In this document: positions 9,332 to 16,620 of the stretch, piece after piece | Position numbering within the stretch: position 1 is the first letter of the stretch | Layout of the letters: every line of letters begins with the position of its first letter | NCBI RefSeq assembly: GCF_000349325.1 | Contig: NC_020504.1 | Span: 5,242,053-5,306,052 of the forward strand | Direction: 5' to 3' | From: Streptomyces davaonensis JCM 4913 | GTDB lineage: Bacteria > Actinomycetota > Actinomycetes > Streptomycetales > Streptomycetaceae | DNA length: 64,000 nt | Notes under the pieces: model-generated | The model's input: only the letters and a program-made list of their open reading frames with translations | Database searches by the model: none | What the model was told of the DNA's origin: nothing | Translations under genes and position numbers: made by a program

Positions 9332-9404
9332 GGGCCCTTAGCTCAATTGGCAGAGCAGTGGACTTTTAATCCATTGGTTGTGGGTTCGAGTCCCACAGGG
9401 CCTA
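9332..9404 (+). tRNA. tRNA-Lys (TTT)
   Basis: A cloverleaf with U8, D-arm GCTC..GAGC, anticodon loop CTTTTAA (anticodon TTT), T-arm TGGGTTCGAGTCCCA and discriminator A. The acceptor stem GGGCCCT/AGGGCCT has a G-T first pair. It lies at the left border of the arsenic genes, a classic position for island integration, but I see no integrase or repeated 3' end in the window. Confidence 0.93.
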
Positions 9405-9499
9405 CGGGTTGTAGGTGGGGGTTAACGCCTCTGACCTGCTGTGCAGCGCCTGAGTCGGCTTCGGTCGGGTCGGGCGCTGCCGCGTTTTCGGAACAGTCG

Positions 9500-10162
9500 T
9501 CAGTGCTGTGCCGGGACGCCGAGGTCGTCGAGGAGTCCGCGGACGCGGCGTTCGATCTCGTCGCGGATGGGCCGGACGTCGTCGACAGCCCTGCCCGCAG
9601 GGTCGTCGAGGGTCCAGTCGAGGTAGCGCTTGCCGGGGAAGACCGGGCAGGCGTCGCCGCAGCCCATGGTGACGACGACGTCGGCGGCGCGGACGATCTC
9701 GTCGGTCCAGGGCTTGGCGAACTCGCGGGAGATGTCGATGCCGCGTTCGCTCATCGCGGCGATGGCCGACGGGTTGATCTCGTGTCCGGGTTCGGAGCCG
9801 CCCGACCAGGCGACGGCGCCCTCCCCGGCGAGGTGTTGGAAGAAGCCCATGGCCATCTGGCTGCGGCCGGCGTTGTGGACGCAGAGGAAGAGCACGACGG
9901 GCTTGCCGTCGGTGATGTGCCCTTCGACCTTGGCCAGGGCGTACAGGCGCTGACGGGCGAACCGCTCGGCCAGCAGGGGGAGGAAGTTGGGGATCGAACT
10001 GCGGCTGGCGAACTGGTCGTAGCTGGTGTGCAGGAACCGTTCGATCGTCTCCTGGCCGAAGGTGCCGTCGAATTGGCGGCCCAGGTGGGTGGCGGCGGTG
10101 CGCAGGGCGAGCTGCTGATCGATGCTCAGGTCACGGTGCGGGAAGGACGCGGTCTCGGTCAT
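9500..10162 (-). CDS. arsC: Arsenate reductase, LMW-PTPase type, with N-terminal helical domain
   Basis: A 220-residue arsenate reductase of the low-molecular-weight phosphatase fold that converts As(V) to As(III) in the cytoplasm. An approximately 85-residue N-terminal helical extension precedes the catalytic domain, as in some actinobacterial ArsC proteins. The Cx5R loop CVHNAGR starts at Cys94, and the disulfide-relay cysteines lie in GCGDACP at Cys168 and Cys172. It is the last gene of the minus-strand ars operon and its ATG overlaps the end of the ArsR-phosphatase fusion by 32 nt, suggesting coupled translation. GGAGGC precedes the start. Whether thioredoxin or mycothiol recycles it cannot be seen. 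Confidence 0.9.
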   Translation of the reverse strand: MTETASFPHRDLSIDQQLALRTAATHLGRQFDGTFGQETIERFLHTSYDQFASRSSIPNFLPLLAERFARQRLYALAKVEGHITDGKPVVLFLCVHNAGRSQMAMGFFQHLAGEGAVAWSGGSEPGHEINPSAIAAMSERGIDISREFAKPWTDEIVRAADVVVTMGCGDACPVFPGKRYLDWTLDDPAGRAVDDVRPIRDEIERRVRGLLDDLGVPAQH

Positions 10163-10850
10163 CGCTGCCTCCAGGCGGGCGGACGGCGGGTGCCAGCCGG
10201 TCGATGCGGTCGGCGAGATCACTCAGGGCGTCGGCGAAGGCGTCGTCGGTGCCGGTGCGGGTGGGGTCGGGAACCGACCAGTGCAGCCGGTCGGGTGCCA
10301 GGGAGCCGAGTTGTTCGTGGGCGTTGTCGCAGACGGCGACGACGAGGTCGTCGGGGCGCAGGGTGTCGTCGATGTGGGAGGTCCGGGCGGGGGTCAGGGA
10401 GAGGCCGTGTGCACGGGCGGCCGCGACGGCTCGGGGGTGGACGCGTCGGGCGGGCTCGGTGCCCGCCGAGGCGGTCGGCACGGTGCTGTGGCGCTTCCAG
10501 AGGGCCGCGGCCAGGTGCGAGCGGGCGGAGTTGTGCGTGCAGACGAACACCACGCGGGGTGCCGTCCGCAGCGGTGTGGGCATGGTGTCGGCCAGGGCCT
10601 GCACCCGCAGGTGGAGGTAGGTGCGGCGTCTGTCCCCCTCCGAGCGGGAGCGTTCGATCAGGCCGACCTGGTCGAGGAGCTTGAGGTGGTGGGCGAGGAG
10701 GTTGCTGGGCAGGCCCAGTTCCTGGCCGAGCTCGCCGGGCGAGGCATCGCCCAGCAGCAGCCGGTCGACGATCGCCAAGCGCGCGGGTTCCCCCAGCGCC
10801 GCGTGCCGTTGTGCCCGCGCCACGACCGTTGCAGACCAGTCAGCATTCAT
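10131..10850 (-). CDS. ArsR-type HTH fused to LMW phosphatase/arsenate-reductase-like domain
   Basis: A 239-residue two-domain protein. Residues about 10-85 form an ArsR-like winged helix (ALGEPARLAIVDRLLLGD, then SNLLAHHLKLL); residues about 98-230 are a low-molecular-weight tyrosine-phosphatase domain with CTHNSAR at Cys104-Arg110 and the general-acid PDP motif at Asp195. Both catalytic signatures are intact, so it may bind DNA and also act on arsenate or phosphotyrosine. It lies four bases after the flavoprotein stop and overlaps arsC by 32 nt, in one operon. The ATG at 10850 is used; upstream in-frame codons fall inside the preceding gene. What the fusion does is not known to me. Confidence 0.85.
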   Translation of the reverse strand: MNADWSATVVARAQRHAALGEPARLAIVDRLLLGDASPGELGQELGLPSNLLAHHLKLLDQVGLIERSRSEGDRRRTYLHLRVQALADTMPTPLRTAPRVVFVCTHNSARSHLAAALWKRHSTVPTASAGTEPARRVHPRAVAAARAHGLSLTPARTSHIDDTLRPDDLVVAVCDNAHEQLGSLAPDRLHWSVPDPTRTGTDDAFADALSDLADRIDRLAPAVRPPGGSDDRDRVLPAP

Positions 10851-10854
10851 TGAC

Positions 10855-12315
10855 TCAATTTTTGCTGAGCTTATGGCCCTCGTCAATCGGTTGGAGCATG
10901 CGGCGTTGTACGTCCAGGTGGTGCTCGCTCATCCAGGCCTGTGCCGCGACCTGGACGGCGTCCCAGGGGGAGCCAAGGGGCGGGGTGTAGGAGAGATCGA
11001 GTTCGCTGATGCCGTCGACCGGCATGCCGTGGAAGAGCGCGGTGGCGTACGTGTCCACACGCTTGGAGATCTCCGCACCGCGGCGTCCGACGAGTTGGGC
11101 GCCGAGCAGGAGACCGCTGGAGGTGTCGCCGGTGACGCGGATCGAGATCGGGGCGGCGCCGGGGTAGTACGCCTTGTGGTCGTCGGGGCGGCTTGCGGTG
11201 GTGGCCGGTGTCCAGCCCCGCCCGGCGGCCGCGGCCTCGTGGTCGCGCAGACCGGTGCGGGCGGCGACGAGGTCGAAGACCTTGACCACCTGGGTGCCGA
11301 GGCTGCCGGCGAACCAGCGATGGCCGCCGAGCGCGTTCTCCCCCGCGATCCGGCCCTGCTTGTGGGCCGTTGTGCCCAGGGGCAGCCACGTTTTGCCGAG
11401 CAGGCGGTGGTGGGTGACGACGCAGTCGCCGGCCGCGTACACGTCGGGCAGCGAGGTGCGCATGTACTCGTCGACCTCGATCGCGCCCTGCACGCCGAGC
11501 TCGGCTCCGGCCGCGGCGGCGAGCGCCGTGTCGGGGGTGACTCCGACGACGACCAGGACGAGGTCGGTGCCGCGGGTGAAGGTCGTGCCGTCGGGGCCGG
11601 TGGCGCGGACGTCGAGGACGTGGCCGGATGCGGCACGGGCGATCTGCGAGACCGTCGTGCCGGTGAGTACCTCGACTCCGTGGGCCGTGAGTTCGGCATG
11701 CACGAGGGCGCCGAGTTCCGGGTCGACGGTGGGCAGGACTTCGGGGAGGGCCTCGATCTGGGTGACCTTCAGGCCGCGGGTGGTGAGGGCTTCGGCCATC
11801 TCCAGGCCGATGTAGCCGGCTCCGACGACCACGGCCGTCTTCGGGCGGCGGGCGGCGAGGCTCTGCATCACGGCGAAGGTGTCGCCCATGCTGTGCAGCA
11901 GATGGACCCCGTCGACCGGGCCGAGCGCGTCGGGCCCGGCGAGGCCCGCGATCGGCGGGCGGGAGCTGACGGCCCCGGTGCCCACGATCAGTGCGTCGTA
12001 CGGCAGTTGCTCGGTACGGCCGTCGGCGTCCCGCACGGCCAGTCGCCTGCCGGGCACGTCGATGCCGGTGGCGAGGGTGTCGGTGCGCACCTGCATGCCG
12101 GTGGCCTTCAGCTCGGCGAGGGTGCGGTGGGCCAGGTCGCTCCAGTGGCCGACCTCGCCGGAGACGTAGTAGGGGATGCCGCAGATGGAGAAGTTCGGGT
12201 AGGCGTCGGCCACGACCACGGTGACCTCGCTGTCGGGATCCAGTTCGCGGACGCGCAGGGCCGCGCTGATGCCGGCGTCGCTGCCGCCGATGGCGACGAT
12301 GCGTCTGCTGGCCAC
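10855..12315 (-). CDS. FAD/NAD-dependent oxidoreductase, CoA-disulfide reductase-like
   Basis: A 486-residue pyridine-nucleotide disulfide oxidoreductase. An N-terminal FAD motif (AIGGSDAGISAA), a single active-site-type Cys45 in SICGIPYY, a central NAD motif (VVVGAGYIGLEMAEAL), the FAD-binding VYAAGDC and a C-terminal dimerisation domain match the CoA-disulfide reductase/NADH oxidase family. In this operon it might reduce a low-molecular-weight thiol disulfide or polysulfide, or act on arsenic directly; that is inference. The GTG at 12315 follows GGAGG at 7-nt spacing. Upstream, a six-copy 10-bp repeat separates it from trxB. Confidence 0.85.
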   Translation of the reverse strand: MASRRIVAIGGSDAGISAALRVRELDPDSEVTVVVADAYPNFSICGIPYYVSGEVGHWSDLAHRTLAELKATGMQVRTDTLATGIDVPGRRLAVRDADGRTEQLPYDALIVGTGAVSSRPPIAGLAGPDALGPVDGVHLLHSMGDTFAVMQSLAARRPKTAVVVGAGYIGLEMAEALTTRGLKVTQIEALPEVLPTVDPELGALVHAELTAHGVEVLTGTTVSQIARAASGHVLDVRATGPDGTTFTRGTDLVLVVVGVTPDTALAAAAGAELGVQGAIEVDEYMRTSLPDVYAAGDCVVTHHRLLGKTWLPLGTTAHKQGRIAGENALGGHRWFAGSLGTQVVKVFDLVAARTGLRDHEAAAAGRGWTPATTASRPDDHKAYYPGAAPISIRVTGDTSSGLLLGAQLVGRRGAEISKRVDTYATALFHGMPVDGISELDLSYTPPLGSPWDAVQVAAQAWMSEHHLDVQRRMLQPIDEGHKLSKN

Positions 12316-12330
12316 CGGGATACCTCCGTC

Positions 12331-12390
12331 AGATTCGTCGGAGTTCGTCGAGGTTCTTCGGGGTTCTTCGGGGTTCGTCAGAGTTCGTCG
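12331..12390. repeat. Six head-to-tail 10-bp direct repeats
   Basis: Six consecutive 10-bp units of the form G-R-GTTCKTCG fill the gap between trxB and the flavoprotein gene. Units begin at 12331, 12341, 12351, 12361, 12371 and 12381, and the fourth and fifth differ mainly at one base. The period equals about one helical turn, so a protein array could bind one face of the DNA; slippage-derived filler is the simpler view. Confidence 0.8.
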
Positions 12391-12418
12391 GAGAAGGGGG
12401 GAGACGGGGCCGGGTGCG

Positions 12419-13402
12419 TCAGGCAGTGGTCGTGACGGGTTCGCCCGTGGCCTCGGCGTCGTCCAGGGCGGCGAGGTAGCGCTCGGCGTCGAGGGCGGCC
12501 GCGCAGCCGGAGCCCGCCGCGGTGATCGCCTGCCGGTAGGTGTGATCGACCACGTCTCCGGCGCCGAAGACGCCGGGGACGTTCGTGCGCGTGGAGGGGG
12601 AGGCGACCTTGAGGTAGCCGTCGCCGTCCAGGTCCAGCTGGCCGGCGACCAGGTCGGTGCGCGGGTCGTGGCCGATGGCGACGAACAGCCCGGTGGCCGG
12701 GAGGTGGGAGGTCTCGCCGGTGACCGTGTCGCGCAGGGTGAGCCCGGCGAGCTTGCCGCCCGCCTCGTGGATCTCGGCGACCTCGCTGTTCCAGGTGAAG
12801 GAGATCTTCGGGTCGGCGAACGCGCGGTCCTGCATGGCCTGGGAGGCGCGCAGAGCGTCGCGGCGGTGGACGACGGTCACGGAGGCGGCGAAGCGGGAGA
12901 GGAACGTGGCCTCCTCCATCGCCGTGTCGCCGCCGCCCACGACGACGATGTGGTGGTCGCGGAAGAAGAAGCCGTCGCAGGTCGCGCAGTACGACACACC
13001 CCGGCCGGACAGCGCGTCCTCGCCCGGCAGATCGAGCTTGCGGTGCTGCGAGCCGGTTGCCACGATCACCGCCCTGGCCCGGTGGACCGTGCCCGCGCTG
13101 TCCGTGACGGTCTTCACGGGGCCGGTGAGGTCGACTTCCACGATGTCGTCGGGGACGAGCTCGGCGCCGAAACGCTCGGCCTGGGCCCGCATGTTCTCCA
13201 TCAGATCCGGGCCCATGATGCCGTCGCGGAAGCCGGGGAAGTTCTCCACCTCGGTCGTCTGCACCAGCGCGCCGCCGGCCGTGACCGCGCCCTCGAAGAC
13301 CAGCGGCTTCAGCGAGGCGCGGGCGGTGTAGAGGGCGGCGGTGTAGCCGGCGGGGCCGGAACCGACGACGATGACGTTACGGATCTCCGTCTCTGCGCTC
13401 AT
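12419..13402 (-). CDS. trxB: Thioredoxin reductase in the ars operon (ArsT-like)
   Basis: A 327-residue NADPH-dependent flavoprotein disulfide reductase. It has the FAD motif [14 protein letters not shown], the redox pair CATC at Cys139-Cys142, the NADPH motif [13 protein letters not shown] and a C-terminal GAGDVVD FAD site. It would supply electrons, through thioredoxin, to ArsC. The start overlaps the ArsC stop as ATGA (13402-13399), so the two genes are translationally coupled. A trxB-like gene called arsT occurs in other Streptomyces ars operons, which fits this context. Confidence 0.92.
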   Translation of the reverse strand: MSAETEIRNVIVVGSGPAGYTAALYTARASLKPLVFEGAVTAGGALVQTTEVENFPGFRDGIMGPDLMENMRAQAERFGAELVPDDIVEVDLTGPVKTVTDSAGTVHRARAVIVATGSQHRKLDLPGEDALSGRGVSYCATCDGFFFRDHHIVVVGGGDTAMEEATFLSRFAASVTVVHRRDALRASQAMQDRAFADPKISFTWNSEVAEIHEAGGKLAGLTLRDTVTGETSHLPATGLFVAIGHDPRTDLVAGQLDLDGDGYLKVASPSTRTNVPGVFGAGDVVDHTYRQAITAAGSGCAAALDAERYLAALDDAEATGEPVTTTA

Positions 13403-13812
13403 GCCCGGGGCTCCGGCGCGATCTCCTTGATCAGGCCCTCGACCAGCACCTTGATCTCGTCCCGGATCGGGCGGACGGCCTCGACGCCCTGGCCCGCCGG
13501 GTCCTCCAGCTGCCAGTCCAGGTACCGCTTGCCGGGGAAGACCGGGCAGGTGTCGCCGCAGCCCATGGTGATGCAGACGTCCGACTCCTTGACCGCGTCC
13601 ACGGTGAGCATCTTCGGGACCTCGGCGGAGATGTCGATGCCGACCTCGCGCATGGCCTCCACGGCAGCCGGGTTGACGCCCGCGCCCGGGTTGGAGCCGG
13701 CGGAGCGGACCTCGACGCGGTCCCCGGCCAGGTGGGTCAGCCACGCGGCGGCCATCTGGGAACGGCCGGCGTTGTGGACACAGACGAAGAGCACGGAGGG
13801 CTTTTCGGACAT
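13399..13812 (-). CDS. arsC: Arsenate reductase ArsC, single-domain LMW-PTPase type
   Basis: A 137-residue thioredoxin-linked arsenate reductase. The catalytic CVHNAGR loop begins at Cys11 and the relay cysteines lie in GCGDTCP, followed by the conserved [10 protein letters not shown] segment. It is the first gene of the minus-strand operon (arsC-trxB-flavoprotein-ArsR/PTP fusion-arsC) and is divergent from arsR with three operator-like palindromes between. It shares [10 protein letters not shown] and [11 protein letters not shown] with the second ArsC at 9500-10162, so the island carries two full reductases plus the fusion. The ATG at 13812 leaves the normal family length. Confidence 0.93.
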   Translation of the reverse strand: MSEKPSVLFVCVHNAGRSQMAAAWLTHLAGDRVEVRSAGSNPGAGVNPAAVEAMREVGIDISAEVPKMLTVDAVKESDVCITMGCGDTCPVFPGKRYLDWQLEDPAGQGVEAVRPIRDEIKVLVEGLIKEIAPEPRA

Positions 13813-13883
13813 CAGAGGTCTCTCTTGATCTGGCGCCTGCACGGCGGCACAGGAGGGCACGCACACGTCAGTGCCCGGTGGTG

Positions 13884-13937
13884 TCAGTCACCACTGATGT
13901 GACAGTATCAGCGCATGCTGACGTCAGTCGACACTGA
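13884..13937. promoter_or_regulatory. Three operator-like palindromes in the arsC/arsR divergent region
   Basis: Three inverted repeats share one architecture, 5 bp - 4 bp spacer - 5 bp: TCAGT-cacc-ACTGA (13884-13897), TCAGC-gcat-GCTGA (13908-13921, overlapping the arsR ATG) and TCAGT-cgac-ACTGA (13924-13937, inside arsR). Centre spacings are 24 and 16 bp. They are likely binding sites for the adjacent ArsR, which would repress both directions. Confidence 0.65.
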
Positions 13938-14223
13938 TCTGATCCGGGTTCTGGCCGACCCGCTCAGGCTCCGGATCGTGACCCTGCTCGCCAAGGAGAC
14001 GCTCTGCACCACTCACCTCGTGGAGGAGACCGGTGCCAGGCAGACCAACCTCTCCAACCACCTGAAGGTGCTGCGCGAGGCCGGGGTCGTCGAGACGGAG
14101 CCGTGCGGCCGGTTCACCTACTACAAGCTGCGCGCGGACGTCATCGCCTCGCTCGCGGGCCAGTTCGCCGAGCTGGCCGAGTCCGCCCGTAGCGCCGCCG
14201 ACAAGAAGCGGTCCTGCCCCTGA
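13915..14223 (+). CDS. arsR: ArsR-family repressor 1
   Basis: A 102-residue winged-helix repressor that should leave DNA when As(III) or a similar metalloid binds. The HTH is in TNLSNHLKVLREAGVV. The usual ELCVCD inducer motif is altered to TLCTTH (Cys31 only); other cysteines occur at EPCGRF and the C-terminal RSCP, so the binding site must differ from the classical type. The ATG at 13915 lies inside an operator-like palindrome. It is followed at 41 nt by the aquaporin gene and then a flavin monooxygenase, probably one operon. Confidence 0.9.
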   Translation: MLTSVDTDLIRVLADPLRLRIVTLLAKETLCTTHLVEETGARQTNLSNHLKVLREAGVVETEPCGRFTYYKLRADVIASLAGQFAELAESARSAADKKRSCP

Positions 14224-14264
14224 CCCCCCTCGCCGCCTCGGCGACCGCACCAAGGAGTCCCCGC

Positions 14265-15035
14265 TTGACCGCCACGCACGAGCCCGCCGCGGAGTCGGCC
14301 ATAACCGCCGCCGAGCCGCAGCCCGCTCCGGGCGCCACCCCGCCCCGCAGGCCGCTGGCCGCCCGAGCCGCCGCCGAACTGATCGGCACCGCAGCCCTCG
14401 TCGCGGTCGTCATCGGCTCCGGCATCCAGGCCACCGATCTGACCAAGGATGTCGGTGTCCAGCTGCTGGCCAATTCCCTGGCCACCGTCTTCGGCCTCGG
14501 CGTCCTGATCCTCCTGCTCGGCCCGGTCTCCGGTGCGCATTTCAATCCCGTGGTCACGCTGGCCGAGTGGTGGACGGGCAGGCGTGGTGGCGCGGGGGTG
14601 ACGATCCGCGAGGCAGCGGTCTACGTCCCCGCGCAGATCGTGGGTGCGATCGCGGGGGCGGTCCTGGCGGACGCGATGTTCGGTGAGCCGCTGGTGGAGT
14701 GGTCCACGCACGACCGGTCGGCCGGGCACCTGCTGCTGGGCGAGGTCGTCGCCACGGCCGGCCTGATCCTGCTGATCTTCGGCCTGGCCCGCACCGACCA
14801 GCTGCGCTTCGCGCCGGTGGCGGTCGCCTCGTACATCGGCGCCGCCTACTGGTTCACCTCCTCGACGTCCTTCGCCAACCCGGCGGTGACCATCGGCCGT
14901 ATGTTCAGCGACACGTTCGCGGGCATTGCCCCCGGCTCGGTCCTGGGCTTCATCGGCATGCAGTTGATCGGCGCCGTGGTCGGGCTGGCACTGGTGGCCC
15001 TGATCTTCACGCCGGGCCGGGACGCCGCTGAGTGA
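14265..15035 (+). CDS. MIP/aquaporin-family channel, probable arsenite exit channel (AqpS-like)
   Basis: A 256-residue membrane protein of the major intrinsic protein family with about six transmembrane segments. The two half-helix signatures are NPV (94-96, in HFNPVVTL) rather than NPA, and NPA (205-207, in FANPAVTI). In ars operons such as that of Sinorhizobium meliloti a MIP channel (AqpS) passes arsenite out after ArsC reduction, and no Acr3/ArsB pump is visible here, so the same role is inferred. Start TTG at 14265 follows AAGGAG with 8-nt spacing. The stop overlaps the next gene as GTGA. Confidence 0.85.
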   Translation: MTATHEPAAESAITAAEPQPAPGATPPRRPLAARAAAELIGTAALVAVVIGSGIQATDLTKDVGVQLLANSLATVFGLGVLILLLGPVSGAHFNPVVTLAEWWTGRRGGAGVTIREAAVYVPAQIVGAIAGAVLADAMFGEPLVEWSTHDRSAGHLLLGEVVATAGLILLIFGLARTDQLRFAPVAVASYIGAAYWFTSSTSFANPAVTIGRMFSDTFAGIAPGSVLGFIGMQLIGAVVGLALVALIFTPGRDAAE

Positions 15036-16090
15036 CACGGACGTCGCAGGTGGTGGTGATCGGCGGCGGCCAGTCCGGGCTCGCCGCCGGCTACCACCTG
15101 CGCCGCCTGGGCGTCGACTTCGTCATCCTTGACGCCCGGAGCGCGGCGGGCGGTGCCTGGCAGCACACCTGGGACTCCCTGCGCCTGTTCTCGCCAGCCG
15201 CCCACTCCTCGCTGCCCGGCCGCCTCATGCCTCCGCAGATAAGTCGGACCTGCCCCGACGCGCAGCACGTGGTGGAGTACCTCGCCGACTACGAGAAGCG
15301 GTACGAGCTGCCCGTCGAGCGGCCCGTGCGGGTCCACGGTGTCCACCGGGACGGCCGATTCCTGCGTGTGGAGAGCGACTCCGGGATGTGGCGTGCCCGC
15401 GCAGTGATCAGCGCGACCGGCACCTGGTGGCGGCCCTTTCTCCCCGCCGCGCCAGGCCGTGCGGACTTCGAGGGACGCCAACTGCACACCGTCGGCTACG
15501 GCAGCCCGCGGGACTTCACCGGCCGACGGGTGATCGTGGTCGGCGGCGGCAACTCCGGCGCCCAGATCGCCGCCGATCTCGCGTACGACACCGAGTTGAC
15601 CTGGGTCACCCGGCGCCCGCCCCGTTACCTCGCCGACGACATCGACGGCCGCGCCCTGTTCGACGCGGCCACCGCACGCCGCCGCGCCCTCGACGCGGGC
15701 CGCACGGACACCGGCGGCGTGGCCTCGCTGGGCGACATCGTCGCCGTACCGCCCGTCCGCGAGGCCCGCGACCGCGGTCTGCTCAAGGCGAGCCCGATGT
15801 TCTCCCGCCTCACCCGCGACGGCGTCGAATGGGCCGACGGGACCCGCGCCGAGGCCGACGCGATCATCTGGTGCACCGGCTTCCGGCCCAGCCTCTTCCA
15901 CCTCGCGCCGCTCCAACTGCGCGGCCGACGCGGCCACATCGCCACCATCGGCACGCGCACGGTCGACGAGCCGCGCCTCCACCTGCTCGGTTACGGCGAC
16001 TGGACCGGCCCCGCCTCGGCCACCCTCATCGGTGTCGGCCGCCCCGCCCGGGAAGCCGCCCGCGAGATCAGCGCGCTGCTTTCGGCCTGA
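15032..16090 (+). CDS. Flavin-dependent monooxygenase in ars operon (ArsO-like)
   Basis: A 352-residue FAD/NADPH monooxygenase. It has the N-terminal FAD site VIGGGQSGLAAGYHL, the NADPH site VIVVGGGNSGAQIAADLAY and the flavin monooxygenase-type ATG motif in ISATGTWW. Similar proteins named ArsO are found in Streptomyces ars clusters; the substrate (an organoarsenical or a thiol) is not established by the sequence. The GTG at 15032 overlaps the channel stop by 4 nt (GTGA), so the two are co-translated. It converges on a second arsR, with 28 bp between stops. Confidence 0.85.
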   Translation: MTRTSQVVVIGGGQSGLAAGYHLRRLGVDFVILDARSAAGGAWQHTWDSLRLFSPAAHSSLPGRLMPPQISRTCPDAQHVVEYLADYEKRYELPVERPVRVHGVHRDGRFLRVESDSGMWRARAVISATGTWWRPFLPAAPGRADFEGRQLHTVGYGSPRDFTGRRVIVVGGGNSGAQIAADLAYDTELTWVTRRPPRYLADDIDGRALFDAATARRRALDAGRTDTGGVASLGDIVAVPPVREARDRGLLKASPMFSRLTRDGVEWADGTRAEADAIIWCTGFRPSLFHLAPLQLRGRRGHIATIGTRTVDEPRLHLLGYGDWTGPASATLIGVGRPAREAAREISALLSA

Positions 16091-16118
16091 ACGGCACACC
16101 GCCCTGGCCGACCTCTGC

Positions 16119-16490
16119 TCAGGCCGCAGCCGGCGCCACCGTGAGCAGCTTGCCCATCGCTGCCAGCACCGACGGCTCGACCCGGTAGTACACCCAGGTC
16201 CCGCGCCGCTCGGAGGTCAGCAGCCCTGCGTCCTTCAGCTTCTTCAGGTGGTGGGAGACGGTCGGCTGGGAGACGCCGACGTCGGAGATGTCGCACACGC
16301 ACGCCTCGCCGCCCTCGTGCGAGGCGACCGCGGAGAACAGCCGCAGTCGCACCGGGTCGCCGAGGGCCTTGAACATCCGCGCGGCCGTCTCGGCCTCCTC
16401 CGCGGTGAACGGCCGCTCGGTGAGCGGCGGGCAGCAGGGCGCAACAGCGTCGGAGGCGTCGAGCAGCGGCAGCACCTTGGTGTTTGACAT
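16119..16490 (-). CDS. arsR: ArsR-family repressor 2
   Basis: A 123-residue ArsR with the classical inducer motif in EACVCDISDVGVSQPTVSHH, so Cys-x-Cys for As(III)/Sb(III), plus a CC pair near the N terminus (APCCPPL). The HTH follows directly. It is divergent from the flavoprotein-arsI pair and probably controls it. The ATG at 16490 is used; upstream codons would extend into the operator-like repeats. Its different inducer motif suggests it senses a different arsenical from repressor 1. Confidence 0.92.
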   Translation of the reverse strand: MSNTKVLPLLDASDAVAPCCPPLTERPFTAEEAETAARMFKALGDPVRLRLFSAVASHEGGEACVCDISDVGVSQPTVSHHLKKLKDAGLLTSERRGTWVYYRVEPSVLAAMGKLLTVAPAAA

Positions 16491-16493
16491 GCA

Positions 16494-16566
16494 TCTATGT
16501 TGACACACATCGAACCAAGAGACTTTTTGGATTCGATGAATGTCTATGTTGACGCTTGTCGAATCA
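16494..16566. promoter_or_regulatory. Direct and inverted repeats between arsR2 and the flavoprotein
   Basis: Two 24-bp direct repeats (16494-16517 and 16543-16566) share TCTATGTTGAC and TCGAAYCA, spaced 49 bp. Between them ATCGAA (16509-16514) and TTCGAT (16532-16537) form an inverted repeat. This is the expected place for the ArsR2 operator and the divergent promoters. Confidence 0.55.
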
Positions 16567-16620
16567 GGTGCCATGCTGGCCGCGAAGTCATCGACAAACG
16601 TCGAAGCAAAGGGGACGCTC

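Noticed and set aside
9332..9404. tRNA-Lys as a proven integration site for the arsenic genes
   Set aside because: The position fits, but I see no integrase, excisionase or repeated tRNA 3' end inside the window.
12221..13828. 535-codon plus-strand open frame opposite trxB and arsC
   Set aside because: The minus strand encodes complete trxB and arsC with catalytic motifs; the plus frame has no recognisable protein features.
13868..13872. Extra TCAGT upstream of the three arsR operators
   Set aside because: A single half-site without the matching ACTGA at the right distance.
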